A model generated the notes under the pieces. That model was not told the DNA's origin and ran no database searches. It worked only from the letters and a program-made list of their open reading frames with translations. A DNA stretch of 64,000 nucleotides from Sphaerolaimus hirsutus. Lineage: Eukaryota; Nematoda; Chromadorea; Monhysterida; Sphaerolaimidae. The translations under genes and the position numbers were made by a program. The stretch lies in the NCBI GenBank assembly GCA_964036195.1, contig OZ038455.1, positions 3,613,855-3,677,854 on the forward strand, given 5' to 3'. Positions 46,981 to 58,800 of the stretch are shown in pieces; positions within the stretch are counted from its first letter, which is position 1, and the number at the start of each line of letters is the position of its first letter.

Positions 46981-47131
46981 ACGTTGTATATGTATGCAAA
47001 TATACATAGAAATGCAGCGAAAAACCATGCCGTTGAATGTATTTAAGATGTTCTGCGGTTACAGGGAACTATGAGGTAATATTTAATACATACCTATGTA
47101 GGCTACATTCATTTATGTACATTTATCTACT

Positions 47132-48814
47132 TACCGTATATCCTCGAATAAGACCCCAGGGGAGTTATTATTTCGTCAGAGGTTTTGGAGGGGGGAGTTA
47201 TTCAAGAGGGAGTTATTTTTTTCTCAGAACTTGCACTTTATTCCTTGCGTGAATGCATTCCATCAACTCATGTAATCCAGGTATTAAACAGCAGAGTTGC
47301 GAAAGCGTATTTACGCTTACCCGAAATACCCGGGTAAATGGGTATTTATACTTACGCTTACGCTTACGCTTTCATAAAATACCCATACGCTTTATTACGC
47401 TTTCCCGGCCGAAATACCCGGGTACTAAAAGCGTAAAAAATTTGTTCACATGGTCCGGTTTTATGCTTTTGTAAAAAGTGTATAACTACAAAAAAGAAAG
47501 TGAACGAAACTGCATATCAAAAAAATGACTGCACGTCTGCAGTAATGCACTGGAAATAGCGGCACATATACAAATTGTGTCGCAATATGAATGTCACTTT
47601 AATACTGTGTCCTCAGGCAAAATATTTAGATTGCTTTGCAATGGCATAAGAATAGACATTTTGTGGCCGAAAATGCACCACGTCCGAGTTCGAAAATGAA
47701 GATGACATAAGTATTAATATGTCTTACGTTTACGCTATCAGAAGAAATGCGGTAAGTATTTATGATAATTAGGTATAAATACATCTCAAAAATCGACAGC
47801 ACAATCTTCGAGTTCGGAAATGAAGATTAATTAACTGTCGCTGTCGATTAATTGCCATCGACATCTAAGGGCAGAGTGCAGACTACCAAGTGGACATCCA
47901 AAAAATGTCGCTGAAACTTGATTTTGAACGAATTCACTGAGCAAAAACTCCGGGAAAAATTTTTACGCTTACGCTTTATTTTACGCTTTCCTAGGTATTT
48001 AAAAAATACCTTACGCTTTTAGTATCCACACTCAAAATATGGAAAGTGTATTTACGCTTACGCTTACGCTTTCCAAAAATACCGGTATTTTAACAACTCT
48101 GTTAAACAGTTCAAAACCAACAAAAACGAGGTTTTCATGGTAAAATTAGTGTTCATCGGCATCTGAATCATTCAAATACACGTTTTGGTTACACATATCA
48201 AATACCCAGAGAGGGTAGTTATTCAGGAGGGGGGGTATTCAACGGGGAGGAGTTATTTTTTCGTCACCTGGCCAACAGGGGGGAGTTATTCAAGGGGGGG
48301 GGCAGGGGTTTTGTAGATTTGGACCGCCGCGGAGGTTCATATAGATAGCAGTCACTACCACGGAGGGATAGATAGCTGAAAAATTTTCTGGGGGGGGTTC
48401 GCGGGGGTTCAATATATAGGGTTTTCCGAGGTATAGAAGGAAGAAAAGGGGGAAAAATAGCTAAAAGTGGGTGAAAAATGGCTAAAAATAAGTATATAAG
48501 CACATATATAGCCAAAATAGGCGATAATGAACATGAACTAGCGATTTTGGAGGTGAAAAACTATAAAAAGCGATTTAGCGATTTTGAGCGAAAATTTATC
48601 AAAAATCGCTCTAAATAGATAGATAGCTGGACGATTTGGGGGGGGGGTTTAGGGAATAGTAGCCAAAAATTTTGCCTTCGGTATAGATAGATGCTGAGCG
48701 GGCCTCCGGGATAGATAGATAGCTGGCGGATTTGGGGGGGGGCGGAAACCCCCCCAACCCCCCCCCCCCTTCCTACTACACCCCTGGGGGGGACTTATTG
48801 AAGGATATAAGGTA
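47132..48814. mobile_element. Possible long TACCGTATTT-family element with ACGCTTACGCTTT repeats
   Basis: Starts TACCGTATATCCTCGAATAA and ends TTATTGAAGGATATAAGGTA. Inside are two blocks of TTACGCTTACGCTTT repeats (47310-47410 and 47960-48080) and several G-runs. The right end is weak, so it may be two solo ends with unrelated sequence between. Confidence 0.45.
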
Positions 48815-49229
48815 TCCTACTTGTTACACTTTCCTGTAAGATTGTTGGATAAGATTGTAAATAAGATAACCAATGATTATGCGTATTTCATCGGATAATG
48901 CGTGACCTTTCTTCACCACAGCGTATAAAAACAACAACGAAAAAATATATATAAACAGACATAATTCCACGTTGTTCTAAAATGCAACTCGCCGCGCAGT
49001 GCGCTGCAGCCGCGAGCCAGACTGAAAGCGCGCATCGCATCTCATCAAATGTTATCCCCGTGGGAGTAATTGCATGGGAATCAGGAAACGCAGACGAGCC
49101 AAAGCGTGGCGACAACTTTTATATAAACAAGGCGAATATCTAGGATTGCTAGATAGCTGTGAGAGAGGAAAATGGATGAGGCTTGCGATTGCGACTGTGT
49201 GTTGCGGTGCGGATGTCACTATGTACATA
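48815..49229. other. Intergenic sequence, no gene found
   Basis: Short frames only, overlapping on both strands. Confidence 0.5.
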
Positions 49230-50691
49230 AACACCTTCCCGGACAAGTTCACCACCCATTTTTTTATTTCACTTCAGATGCAATATCTATGGCTATGGGA
49301 GTGGTATAAAGCTAATATTTGGTGGGTACATGGTCCCAACACCCCGCTACTCCGTATCAATAGGGGAAGGTGCGGCGACTCACTACAGGGTGGGTCGCCC
49401 TATATGCAAACATTTTTTGTGGCTTTTTCGGTGTCCCAAACAAGTTCACCACCCACTTGATTAGCTACACTACGAGGGCCATATCTCCAGCTGTGAAGGC
49501 GATATAAAGCTGAAATTAGGGGGATGTCTTGCAAACAACTCCTCTCACAATACACCAGTGGGTAGCCACCGACGACCCACTACAGCATGGGTCACCGCAT
49601 ATAAAGTTGTTCATTTTAAAAACAACCCAAGTCTCCCAAACAAGTTTGCCACCCAACCGCATTATAAGAAAATGTTGTGAGAACATACCTGATATAAAAT
49701 TGAATCAGATTTGAACCCTAGTTCTCATAGTCCCTGCTCATAAAATGTTTTTCAGTAAGGCACCCACCCCGTCCCATAAACAGCAGACTGAAAATTTCAC
49801 TTAAAACCAATTTTTTGTTTCACACATAAAAAGTTGGTTTACAAAGTTCAATAGGGGAGGGTCTAAGGGGTTTACAAAGTTCACTAGGGGATGTAAACAA
49901 CATAACCTCTAAAATGCCTGCATAAGTAAGTTTATTTGGGGTGAATGAAAAATTTTAAAAATTGTCAAATTTTGTTCCTGTGATGATGTGATTATGACAG
50001 CATAATATTCACCCCAAAAAATTTCCTTATGGGGGCATTTTAGAGGTCATGTTGTTTATGCAACTTTGAACATTAGACCCTTCCCTAGTGAACTTTGTAA
50101 ACCAACTTTTTATGTGTGAAACAAAAAATTGGTTTAATGTGAAATTTTCAGTCTGCTGTTTATGGGACGGGGTGGGTGCCCTACTGAAAAAAATTTAATG
50201 AGCAGAAATAGGGTTCAAATCTGATTCAATTTTATATCAGGTATGTTCTCACAACATTTTTTATAATGCAGTTGGGTGGCGAACTTGTTTGGGAGACTTG
50301 GCTGTTTAAAAAAAATAACAACTTTGTATGTGGCGACCAATGCTGTAGTGGGTCGTCGGTGGCCACCCACTGGTGTATTGTGAGGGGGGTTGTTTGCAAG
50401 ACATCCCCCAAATTTCAGCTTTCTATCGCCTTCACAGCTGGAGATATAGCCCTCGTAGTGTAGCTGATCAAGTGGGTGGTGAACTTGTTTGGGACACTGA
50501 AAAAGCCACAAAAAATTGTTGCATATAGGGCAACCCACCCTGTAGTGAGTCGCCCCACCTCCTCCCATCGAAGCAGGGGTGTTACAACTTTATATATTCG
50601 AAGTTTCAGCTTTATAACACCCCCATAGACGGAGATATTACAATCGAAGTGAAATAAAAAAATGGGTGGTGAACTTGTCCGGGAAGGTGTT
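49230..50691. mobile_element. 1.46-kb full-length foldback element, copy 2
   Basis: Same ends (AACACCTTCCCGGACAAGTT) and internal structure as 39993-41446, again flanked by TA. It is inserted at a different site, so the family has transposed as a complete palindrome. Confidence 0.9.
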
Positions 50692-51208
50692 TATGTACTT
50701 TATGCGATCCACAATTAGCGTACATTTCTTTGCAAAGCGCGTAAGCCAAAAATTTGAGACAACTTGATGACCTGAATTAGGTACTTTCAAATCGTGCTAG
50801 GTTTTAGACGGTTTCGCTTATTTCCGTCACTTGTTTTCACTCAATTCTCTCCGGAGTTACGGTTGGAAACGCTAATGCAATTTTTCCGCAGACCGATAAA
50901 TCAGCTTAAGTAGCCATGTGCTGTATCTAAATGTGGGGGGCTCGACCGCTTTCAGTTTTATTTCGTTTCATTTCATTTATCAGACCACTGCTGGCGACAT
51001 AGTGCGTCACGGGTTAAAATACAAAAATAAAAATATTAGAAAAGTAAAAGAATGACGACCGTTCTATGTTCGGACAGTTGGAATCAGCTCTTTTTACTGG
51101 CACTTCGCCAGAAATTATCCACAAGTTGTCTCAAAATTCTAGCTGTCAGGCACATGTGAGCATTTAGAACCGAGGAGACCTATTTTCGGAATGCACCAAG
51201 TACTTTAA
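50692..51208. other. Intergenic sequence, no gene found
   Basis: No credible frame or repeat was recognised. Confidence 0.5.
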
Positions 51209-51615
51209 AGTTTATCCTCGATTAAACCCCCTCGAAAAACTCCCCCCTGGAATAACCCCGCTGTTATTTTGCTGACTGAAGAAAAAGTACCCCCCCCCCC
51301 CTTTTCGAAAAACTTATAACCCTCTATGACGGGTTGAAAAGACGTCCATGTTTTGAGACATGTGTTCTTTTAAAGCGTGTATTCTTTTGCAACGGATGTT
51401 AACTAGCATTGATTCAATTGAATGAATTATGGAATTCGTATTCTGACATACAGGTTTATATTTAGAACCACTTTTACCCCATTCATACAATATATAGGTC
51501 ATGCATTTTACTGAATATTCTGACGAAAAAATACCCCCCCCCCCACCCGATAACTCCCCAGCCAAAAAGTCTGATGAAAAATAACTCTTCTGGGGACTTA
51601 TTCGCGGGTATACGT
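51209..51615. mobile_element. Degraded TACCGTATTT-family MITE
   Basis: The left end TTATCCTCGATTAAACCCC and right end GGGGACTTATTCGCGGGTAT are recognisable but diverged. The interior has C-runs. Confidence 0.55.
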
Positions 51616-52164
51616 ATTTATATTACTTGTATGACATACAATATATATGTATGTAAAAACTAGGTGCTTATTCACGGTAGACAAATAAATAACAGTGTCT
51701 TTTCAGTTTCTACTTGTTGCCGTATTTGATTTTAGTTTGGCAGGCAAAAAAATAATGGCAGTTGGCACTTTCCTCTTAAACGACCACTCTAAATTGTTGC
51801 TATTGCCGCACTGTTTAGGTAGGGGCATTAAATTTCAAAAAATTACTTACCTAGAGTTAGAATATGCACAGAGGAAAACTTCATAAAAACGAGTGTTACT
51901 TCATGCACTACAAAATATAGAAACATCAGTAAAATGTAAATCTCTCAAATGGACATGAAGTGCATCCCTCAAATGGACATTAATATATATTGGATGCACA
52001 AAAGAAATGTATCATTGCTTAGAAAATGGCATACACTTCACTGATAACACACTTTACTGTGGTTACATATCCCACCTGAATAAAGAAACTATTTGTATTA
52101 CATCACAAGAGTTACATGTATTGACTGTTAAATGCACAAAAGCAATATATCATTACATCTGCAT
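51616..52164. other. Intergenic sequence, no gene found
   Basis: A short frame at 51695-51886 has no recognisable content. Confidence 0.5.
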
Positions 52165-52526
52165 TGTGAGAAATGTCTCACATGGAACCCAGACTTTTAT
52201 TTATTCAATAGTTTTCAAGGCAGATTACAGTGTTAGACGTACACATCCATGTAAAAAAAGTTTCACACCCTTCAACTATCTGAAACAAAAAGGAAAAAAA
52301 TTCACTCAAGTTTATCACAGCTGCGTGAGCTGTGCTATGTGTGTGTTTGAAACCAAAAAGCTCACGCAGCTGTGATAAACTTGAGTGAATTTTTTTCCTT
52401 TTTGTCTCAGATCGTTGAAGGGTGTGAAACTTTTTTTACATGGATGTGTACATCTAACACTGTAATCTGCCTTGAAAACTATTGAATAAATAAAAGTCTG
52501 GGTTCCATGTGAGACATTTCTGAGAC
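52165..52526. mobile_element. Near-perfect palindrome with 167-nt arms
   Basis: Arms 52165-52331 and 52359-52526, spacer 27 nt. They match over almost the whole length (for example AGCTGCGTGAGCT at the hairpin neck), so the element is young. Confidence 0.9.
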
Positions 52527-53099
52527 ACACTTCATGTCTATTTGCTGTGGAGGCAGCGTCCACTTTTTGTTTGGCTTTAGCCATTTTTTTACTGATGTAA
52601 AGTTGAATCCGATTTGTGTTTTTATTACAGTTCTTATAGTTTGCTTATATTGAAGCATCACATTGTTTACGAATGATCTCAATCCGTTACATTGCAAAAA
52701 ATGTTTGCATTGAACTATTTATGATACCGTATTTCCTCGAAAAACCCCTGGGTAAGGTTAGGAACTGAATGGACATAAAATGCACATAAAATGGAAAAAA
52801 TTGAATTTTTAAATTCGCTCTAGCTGTGGCTGATAACAATTGGAAAAATTATGTAAAAACGAAAATATTCACTTGTACTCGTACTTTCAAAAAAAGTTCT
52901 GTACTTGAACAACTCTGATAAATACCAACTTGCAGGCAGAGTTGTGAAAAGTACCGAACTTTTTTCAAAGTATACGTAAACGTAAAGTATCTATTTTTTA
53001 CTCACCCATTGAGTACAGAAAACGTTAAGTAATTTTTTTTACTTTTACTCATGAGTAAACATGAGTAAAATACTTTTCCCTCCAGACAACGTGAATGAA
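52527..53099. other. MITE ends and a repeat related to 33886-34145
   Basis: A lone TACCGTATTTCCTCGAAAAA end at 52724 and a GAACTTTTTTCAAAGTATAC core near 52960. No gene. Confidence 0.5.
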
Positions 53100-53199
53100 T
53101 GAAGAAAAAACGAGATCTGGAGCCCTACCTCTTGCGAGGTTACGCTCCTCTCCCAAATTACATCTATCAGTATACTAGTGGTAACGGTTTCTGCTTGTG

Positions 53200-55833
53200 C
53201 TAGCCATATAAACATTTACGTATCATTTTATCACACTGTATGCAATGTGCATGACATACATTTGCTTGTAAAAGTCCCTGCTTCCATCCACATGGAACTG
53301 TGCACTGTATCGTGGCGAGCATATTTCTGTCGCTCTCATTCCCCTTACATATATACACGACGTGTAATGTATTTAATGGTATTTTCACATATTTTGTTGT
53401 GCAATGTTTGCATAACTTCTTTGTCTTGCCATCCCATAGTCGCAAACTGTTCTGTCGTGCTGCAAACCACATTCTTTCATTGTAATGAATTCCTTTTAAT
53501 TCGATGTTATCATTGGCTCTGTTTTTGAGAGCACTTTGACCCTTCATTGCTTGTATAATAACAGCTTTTCTGTATAGGCACACCTTTTTTTTGATCAAGG
53601 AGGTTCTCAGTTGCGTCGTATCAATTTGCCAATTCATGGAACTTTTGCATTCTCTAACCAATCCTCTATTTGTGTTATTTACTGATACTCTTGGATTATC
53701 ATATAGCTTTTTGTCTTCCTCTAGTGCTCTCGACAGCCACCGTCTCTTATCTATATGATGCATGTAGTGATCATTTGTTAACACTAACTGCCTGTATTTG
53801 TCCGATGGTAGAATCCCATCCAGATCACGTGTTAGCGCCGCATTACTTGCACTGTTTGGCAGCGACATTATTTTTTTCATTGTTTGCATATATATCTTGT
53901 CCATTTCTATAAGTTCCTTTTTATCTAATCCCGTTACTTCTACTCCATACATACTACCTGGTTCAACATAGGCTTTCCATGTCATTTTACCATTATATAA
54001 CGGAGATATCGTATTCCTCGCCGCGGAAATGGCTAATGAGCTTAGTTGCCTCATTTTAGTCACACATGCTTTTTTATGATCTTTAAATGGATCGCGTCCT
54101 CTGTTAATCCTAACTCCCAGATATCTCAGCGAGTCGGTTTCATTGAGGACTGCTTTGTTCTTCAATGCCGGGTCTCCCGATCCGATGTACCACTTTTTCT
54201 TTGGTGTAGAGTTTTCACCCCATCTGAGCACCTCACTTTTACTAGCATTGATTGAGACACTCCACGTCCAGGCCCATTGGCTAAATATACCGAGCAGAGT
54301 TTGTAGTTCTGAGTCTTTACTAGCTAGTAACACTATATCGTCAGCAAAGAATAAGGCTGGAATTTTGTCTTGTTGCCAGCCACATTTAGCTCCTATACCC
54401 GTGCGGAGTAATGTGTCCGCGAGGTCGTGTAAGTATATAGCGTATAATGTCGGGCTAAGTGCACACCCCTGAGCCACTCCAATGGGATATTGCAGTACAT
54501 CGCTCTCATACCCCCCATAAGTCATTATCGCCCGTGTTTTTAAGTAGACATTGGATATAGCCCCTACCAGAATATCGGGGACACCCATATTTCGCATCTT
54601 GTACCACAATTTGTCACGATCCACTCTGTCAAATGCCTTTACAGCATCCACAAAGCATGTCACAAACGCATTGCCGTTGGCACAAGCATAGTTGTAGCAT
54701 GTTTTTAGTATTTGGACGTTGTCCAGAGTCCTTCTATTAGGTCTGAATCCACCCTGCATTTCTGTCAGGGCATTAGTATCTTCAAGCCATCTAATTAACC
54801 GTCGGTTGAGTATTGACATATATACCTTTTTTATATTGCAGGATAACCCTAATGTCCGATAGTTACGCAGATCACTTTTATTACCCTTTTTGTGCAGAAG
54901 TATCATTTTACACATGGCAGCATCATCTGGTATCTCCGCACCCTCGAACCAGCTATTGAAGATGTTTACGAGTGTCAATTGGTGATTTTCTTCCAGAAGT
55001 TTTAGATGTTCGTGATAGACAGAGGTTGTCCCAGATGATTTGTTGTTTTTCAGATTTATTATTGCCTTCTCAACCTCAATTATAGTGATTCTACAGGACA
55101 ACTTGTCAATTTGTTTGCTAGTGCTTTTCACCTGTTGAACTGTATGTGTGTCAGCAAGGTCTGCACCTGGGTTTGGGGTTATTACCACTCCCCATGCTTT
55201 TTCCAGTTCTTTCTTCATGGCGTCCTTCGTCGTAACTTCTTTACCCATATTGTCCGTTATCGTGTGTACAATATTCTTTCCACCGTTTCTGATTGCATTT
55301 ACTTTCTTATAAAGTTCATTTAATGTCCCAGGAGTATTTTTCGCCAAATGTGATATCGCACGTTCTTTTGAATTTCTTGAATCTAAACTTTTCATTTTGC
55401 TCAACTGTTTTCTTTCTGATTTTAGTTCCGCAGCTAAGTATAGCCCCTCCACATTGTCACTGCATTTCTTAATTTTCCGCCTTAATTTAGCTATTTTTTT
55501 CCCTTGCAATTGCATTTCTCTCAATGGCTTTCGTGGTTTGCCAGATGTCACAGGAACAGTGGCTGCTTTGGTGATGGTTGCTATCATATCTGTGTATGAC
55601 CGACACGTTGTATCTCGTATTGCATTCTGAAATGCAAGTTCTTCAATGTCACTCTTTGGTCTTAACAATTTTGTCTTTTCAGTCACACACGGCATCATAT
55701 AGTCGAATGTCATAACTATAGCATTATGATCAGATTGTATGCTGCTGTAGTCGCTGTAAGAGTCAACGACACCTTTTGTCAGAGTCATGGAACCGTCTGC
55801 GAAACATAAATCTATTGCCGATTTAGCGTTCTT
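53200..55833 (-). CDS. LINE reverse transcriptase part (non-LTR retrotransposon)
   Basis: Open from just after a TGA at 55834-55836, in the same frame as the endonuclease upstream. Numbering is from codon 55788. Typical non-LTR RT motifs occur in order: GFRPNRRTLDN, FVDAVKAFDR, GVAQGCALSPTLYAIYL, the catalytic FFADDIVLLA with D483/D484, then KSEVLRWG and SLRYLGVRI. The C-terminal region has a Cys/His-rich patch (CKHC...H...C) like the zinc knuckle of APE-type LINEs. No further breaks occur through to the TAG at 53200-53202. About 100 nt of GC-rich 3' UTR follows, with possible stem AGGAGCGTAACCTC/GAGGTAGGGCTCC. The clade is not assigned. Confidence 0.9.
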   Translation of the reverse strand, partial: KNAKSAIDLCFADGSMTLTKGVVDSYSDYSSIQSDHNAIVMTFDYMMPCVTEKTKLLRPKSDIEELAFQNAIRDTTCRSYTDMIATITKAATVPVTSGKPRKPLREMQLQGKKIAKLRRKIKKCSDNVEGLYLAAELKSERKQLSKMKSLDSRNSKERAISHLAKNTPGTLNELYKKVNAIRNGGKNIVHTITDNMGKEVTTKDAMKKELEKAWGVVITPNPGADLADTHTVQQVKSTSKQIDKLSCRITIIEVEKAIINLKNNKSSGTTSVYHEHLKLLEENHQLTLVNIFNSWFEGAEIPDDAAMCKMILLHKKGNKSDLRNYRTLGLSCNIKKVYMSILNRRLIRWLEDTNALTEMQGGFRPNRRTLDNVQILKTCYNYACANGNAFVTCFVDAVKAFDRVDRDKLWYKMRNMGVPDILVGAISNVYLKTRAIMTYGGYESDVLQYPIGVAQGCALSPTLYAIYLHDLADTLLRTGIGAKCGWQQDKIPALFFADDIVLLASKDSELQTLLGIFSQWAWTWSVSINASKSEVLRWGENSTPKKKWYIGSGDPALKNKAVLNETDSLRYLGVRINRGRDPFKDHKKACVTKMRQLSSLAISAARNTISPLYNGKMTWKAYVEPGSMYGVEVTGLDKKELIEMDKIYMQTMKKIMSLPNSASNAALTRDLDGILPSDKYRQLVLTNDHYMHHIDKRRWLSRALEEDKKLYDNPRVSVNNTNRGLVRECKSSMNWQIDTTQLRTSLIKKKVCLYRKAVIIQAMKGQSALKNRANDNIELKGIHYNERMWFAARQNSLRLWDGKTKKLCKHCTTKYVKIPLNTLHVVYICKGNESDRNMLATIQCTVPCGWKQGLLQANVCHAHCIQCDKMIRKCLYG

Positions 55834-58800
55834 TCATTCATATGTCCACAGTCCATCCAGTTGATTGTTTAACACTCCAAGACCTGTGTTTGACATGAAT
55901 TCACGTATAAGTGTGCCATTTGTATTGATGTCACTAGCGTTGCCTTCTAACCCCAGCTCATCATTACCAATATGTCCATTAAAATCACCCATAATTAATG
56001 TTTCCTCGTTTTGCGACCTTCCTTTTCTAACAATCATCTCCAGCTCTGCAATGATATTAGCATTGAGCCGTCTTTGTTCGCCTGACTTTGTTACCTTACT
56101 GTTATTTTCCATATATACCACCACAAGGTTCAATTTGCGCCCCCGTTTGTTGGCACTCGACTGTATACCGTCTAATATTGGATGATTAGAAACTTTCACA
56201 ACAAGTAAATTATTGGATACCATGTCGGATACTTTAGTTACAGAGTATTTCAACCCCTTTCTCAGGTAGATTGAGATCCCACCGGTCTCAGAGCCTGTTT
56301 TGAATATGTGTGTGGATGTGTAACCCCCTATATTGCAGCATTCAGCTGCATTTCTAAACTGTGTTTCAGTAAAACATAAAATCTCTGCCCCTGTGATGTG
56401 TATAGTGTCTAATAATGCCTGAAGATTACCTCTTAAGCATCGTGTATTTTGATACAACACGCACAAGGAAAGTAATGAAATAGTTGATGTTACGGAATCT
56501 AACACCCCGGTGTTAGTGCTGGTGGCTGAAACTGGAGTGATAAGATAGAATACAAATCCAAACACCCACCAACGATTGTTTTTATTTGAAAGTGCAAATA
56601 ACGTACGGGCAACATCACATGCATTCAAATAGCAGTGCCACGAAAATACTCGGAACATTAGAGTGCAAATACAATACATTTCGTATTTAAAATCGATATT
56701 AGTAAACGAGGTAGAAGAAGTGTAAATATCTAGAAAAAACGTCTTCAATCCTTTCAAATTGACAACCCACGTCTCGTAAACACACTGCTCCATAGCGTCA
56801 AACAGACTATTTTTCCACACCAATAAGTGGCGCAATATCAAAGAATTTAATGTATCTTTGTATTTATATTTTTTTTTCAAAAACATTTTCGAAATAAAGG
56901 CATTTTTTAAGAGAGAATCAGTACAACGGAGATATAACCTTAGAATGTATTCGCGAGATAGTGTAGCAGTGTAGCTATTGATTTTCCCCAACCATGTGTT
57001 TTTTAAAATACTTAGTTTTCTTAAAAAGAAATAAGTAGCGTAAGATTGAGAACAAGAATGTTTCAGCATAAGATACACGGTGGCTGATCGTAGAGAAAAC
57101 AATGCGGCGCTGTCACCAAGATTTTCACCAATATGACACAGAAATGTGAATAAAACCAACCAAAGTGAGTTGCCGTATATGGAAGGTTTTGTGACGCAAC
57201 TACACCCATCTAATAATGCGGTGTAGTGAGTCATGTTTGTGGGTGTATGATGGCCAACAATTTTTCTCTGAGAGTTTTTTTTTAAAAGTAGTTCTTTTTC
57301 AACGTCTTTTTTAAAGGGTTTTTCAAAATGTCGAACCGAACATAATCGCCATGTGCACCCCATGACAGAGCGGTTGGTTTTATTCATGATCGAACGTAAA
57401 GCATTCAAAATTTTTAAGGTCATGGCGGAGCGTAAAGCTTTTAGGGTTACATACACGTACAAGTAGAAACAGAGGCGCCATCTCATGATAAACAAAAAGC
57501 AGCAATATTCATGTGTGGGTGTAATGGCACAACCGCCCAACACCAGAGCCCATATTGCCAGCACAATACCGAACCAATTCCCATAGGTGTTGTCCGTAGA
57601 TAAGAATACAATCAACCATAATATTCCTTGCATAAGGATCTTCGATATCAAAATGTTATTTATTTTCTGCATACTCACGAAATTTTGAATTTCTAAATTC
57701 TGTGTAAAGTCGTTGTTCAGATGATTTTTATCGGTTTTTCTATTGTTTTCCCATATTTCCGTTTTTTCAAAATTTTTTTCAAAATTATTTTCAAAATTTT
57801 TTTCAAAAGTTTTTTCAAATTTTATTTCTAAGGCCATTTTGATGTGGTTTTCAGAATTTTTTGAATTTTTGCCACCTTGGCCAAACACAATATTATGGTT
57901 GATTGTATTCTTTCGCAGTAGAATTATTTCGGGGAGCGGTCTCCCATAAAGGACGTTATCGATCGCTGATTGGTTGCTGGCGCACGGCGGCGTTCTTTTT
58001 GGCGTTTCCTCGTTGCGGCCGCCTGATAGTTTGGATTGCGAAATGGTTGAATTGTTTGTAAAAACTATGATAGGGAGTAGGGCAGTTATTGGAACCAACA
58101 TTGAGCGCAATATCTGCAGAGACAGGTGTGTAATGACTTTCTCCCCCGACCGTGAAGTGTGTAAGCCGTCCCTTGAGATCAAGTGAACCATTGCTTGCAC
58201 GGGTGAGGTCACATCCATTTTCTCATATTGGGTCAGACAAAAGTTCATGAGAGGTAGTACCATCACTTTTTTTGACCGAACTTGTAAAAATTCTGTCAAG
58301 GTCTGCTCAATATCCAGTAGAAAGTAGAAAATTTCAGTGGCCATTTCTTCGCACCATACCGAGGCACTGTATTCCGGTAACGTTGGCCCAATCAGACTCA
58401 ATAAAATTCGCCCGTGCGGTTGCAGATTCAACTTTCCATTTCGCAAAATTTCCAGAATAATTTCAAACACCGGGTGCAGTAAATTAGTGCGAATGGACAC
58501 TTCATCCTTTTTAAGCGCCAAACAATGTTCCAAGTCGGCCACATCAAGTACCGAGCGCAATAGAACTAGATCAAAGGTTTTGTAGAATTCTACGCTTTTC
58601 AAGAGCGATCCAATGCAGGATAATCGCTGGCCAGAAAAGACTGTCAACGTGGAATGCATTTGTAGATTCAGTGATTGAGACTTGCCCTGTTTTCCGAATT
58701 CAATAGGCAAATTCACGCTTGTGCTGTCTCCAGTGATTAGAATCGTATAAAAATAGTCACTGGCCTTGTAGAGTTCAAATTTTGATGACTTTTCTAACAT

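Noticed and set aside
46505..47074. 189-aa frame (+)
   Set aside because: It overlaps an opposing frame and runs into the GGCGCCAT simple repeat; the composition is not protein-like.
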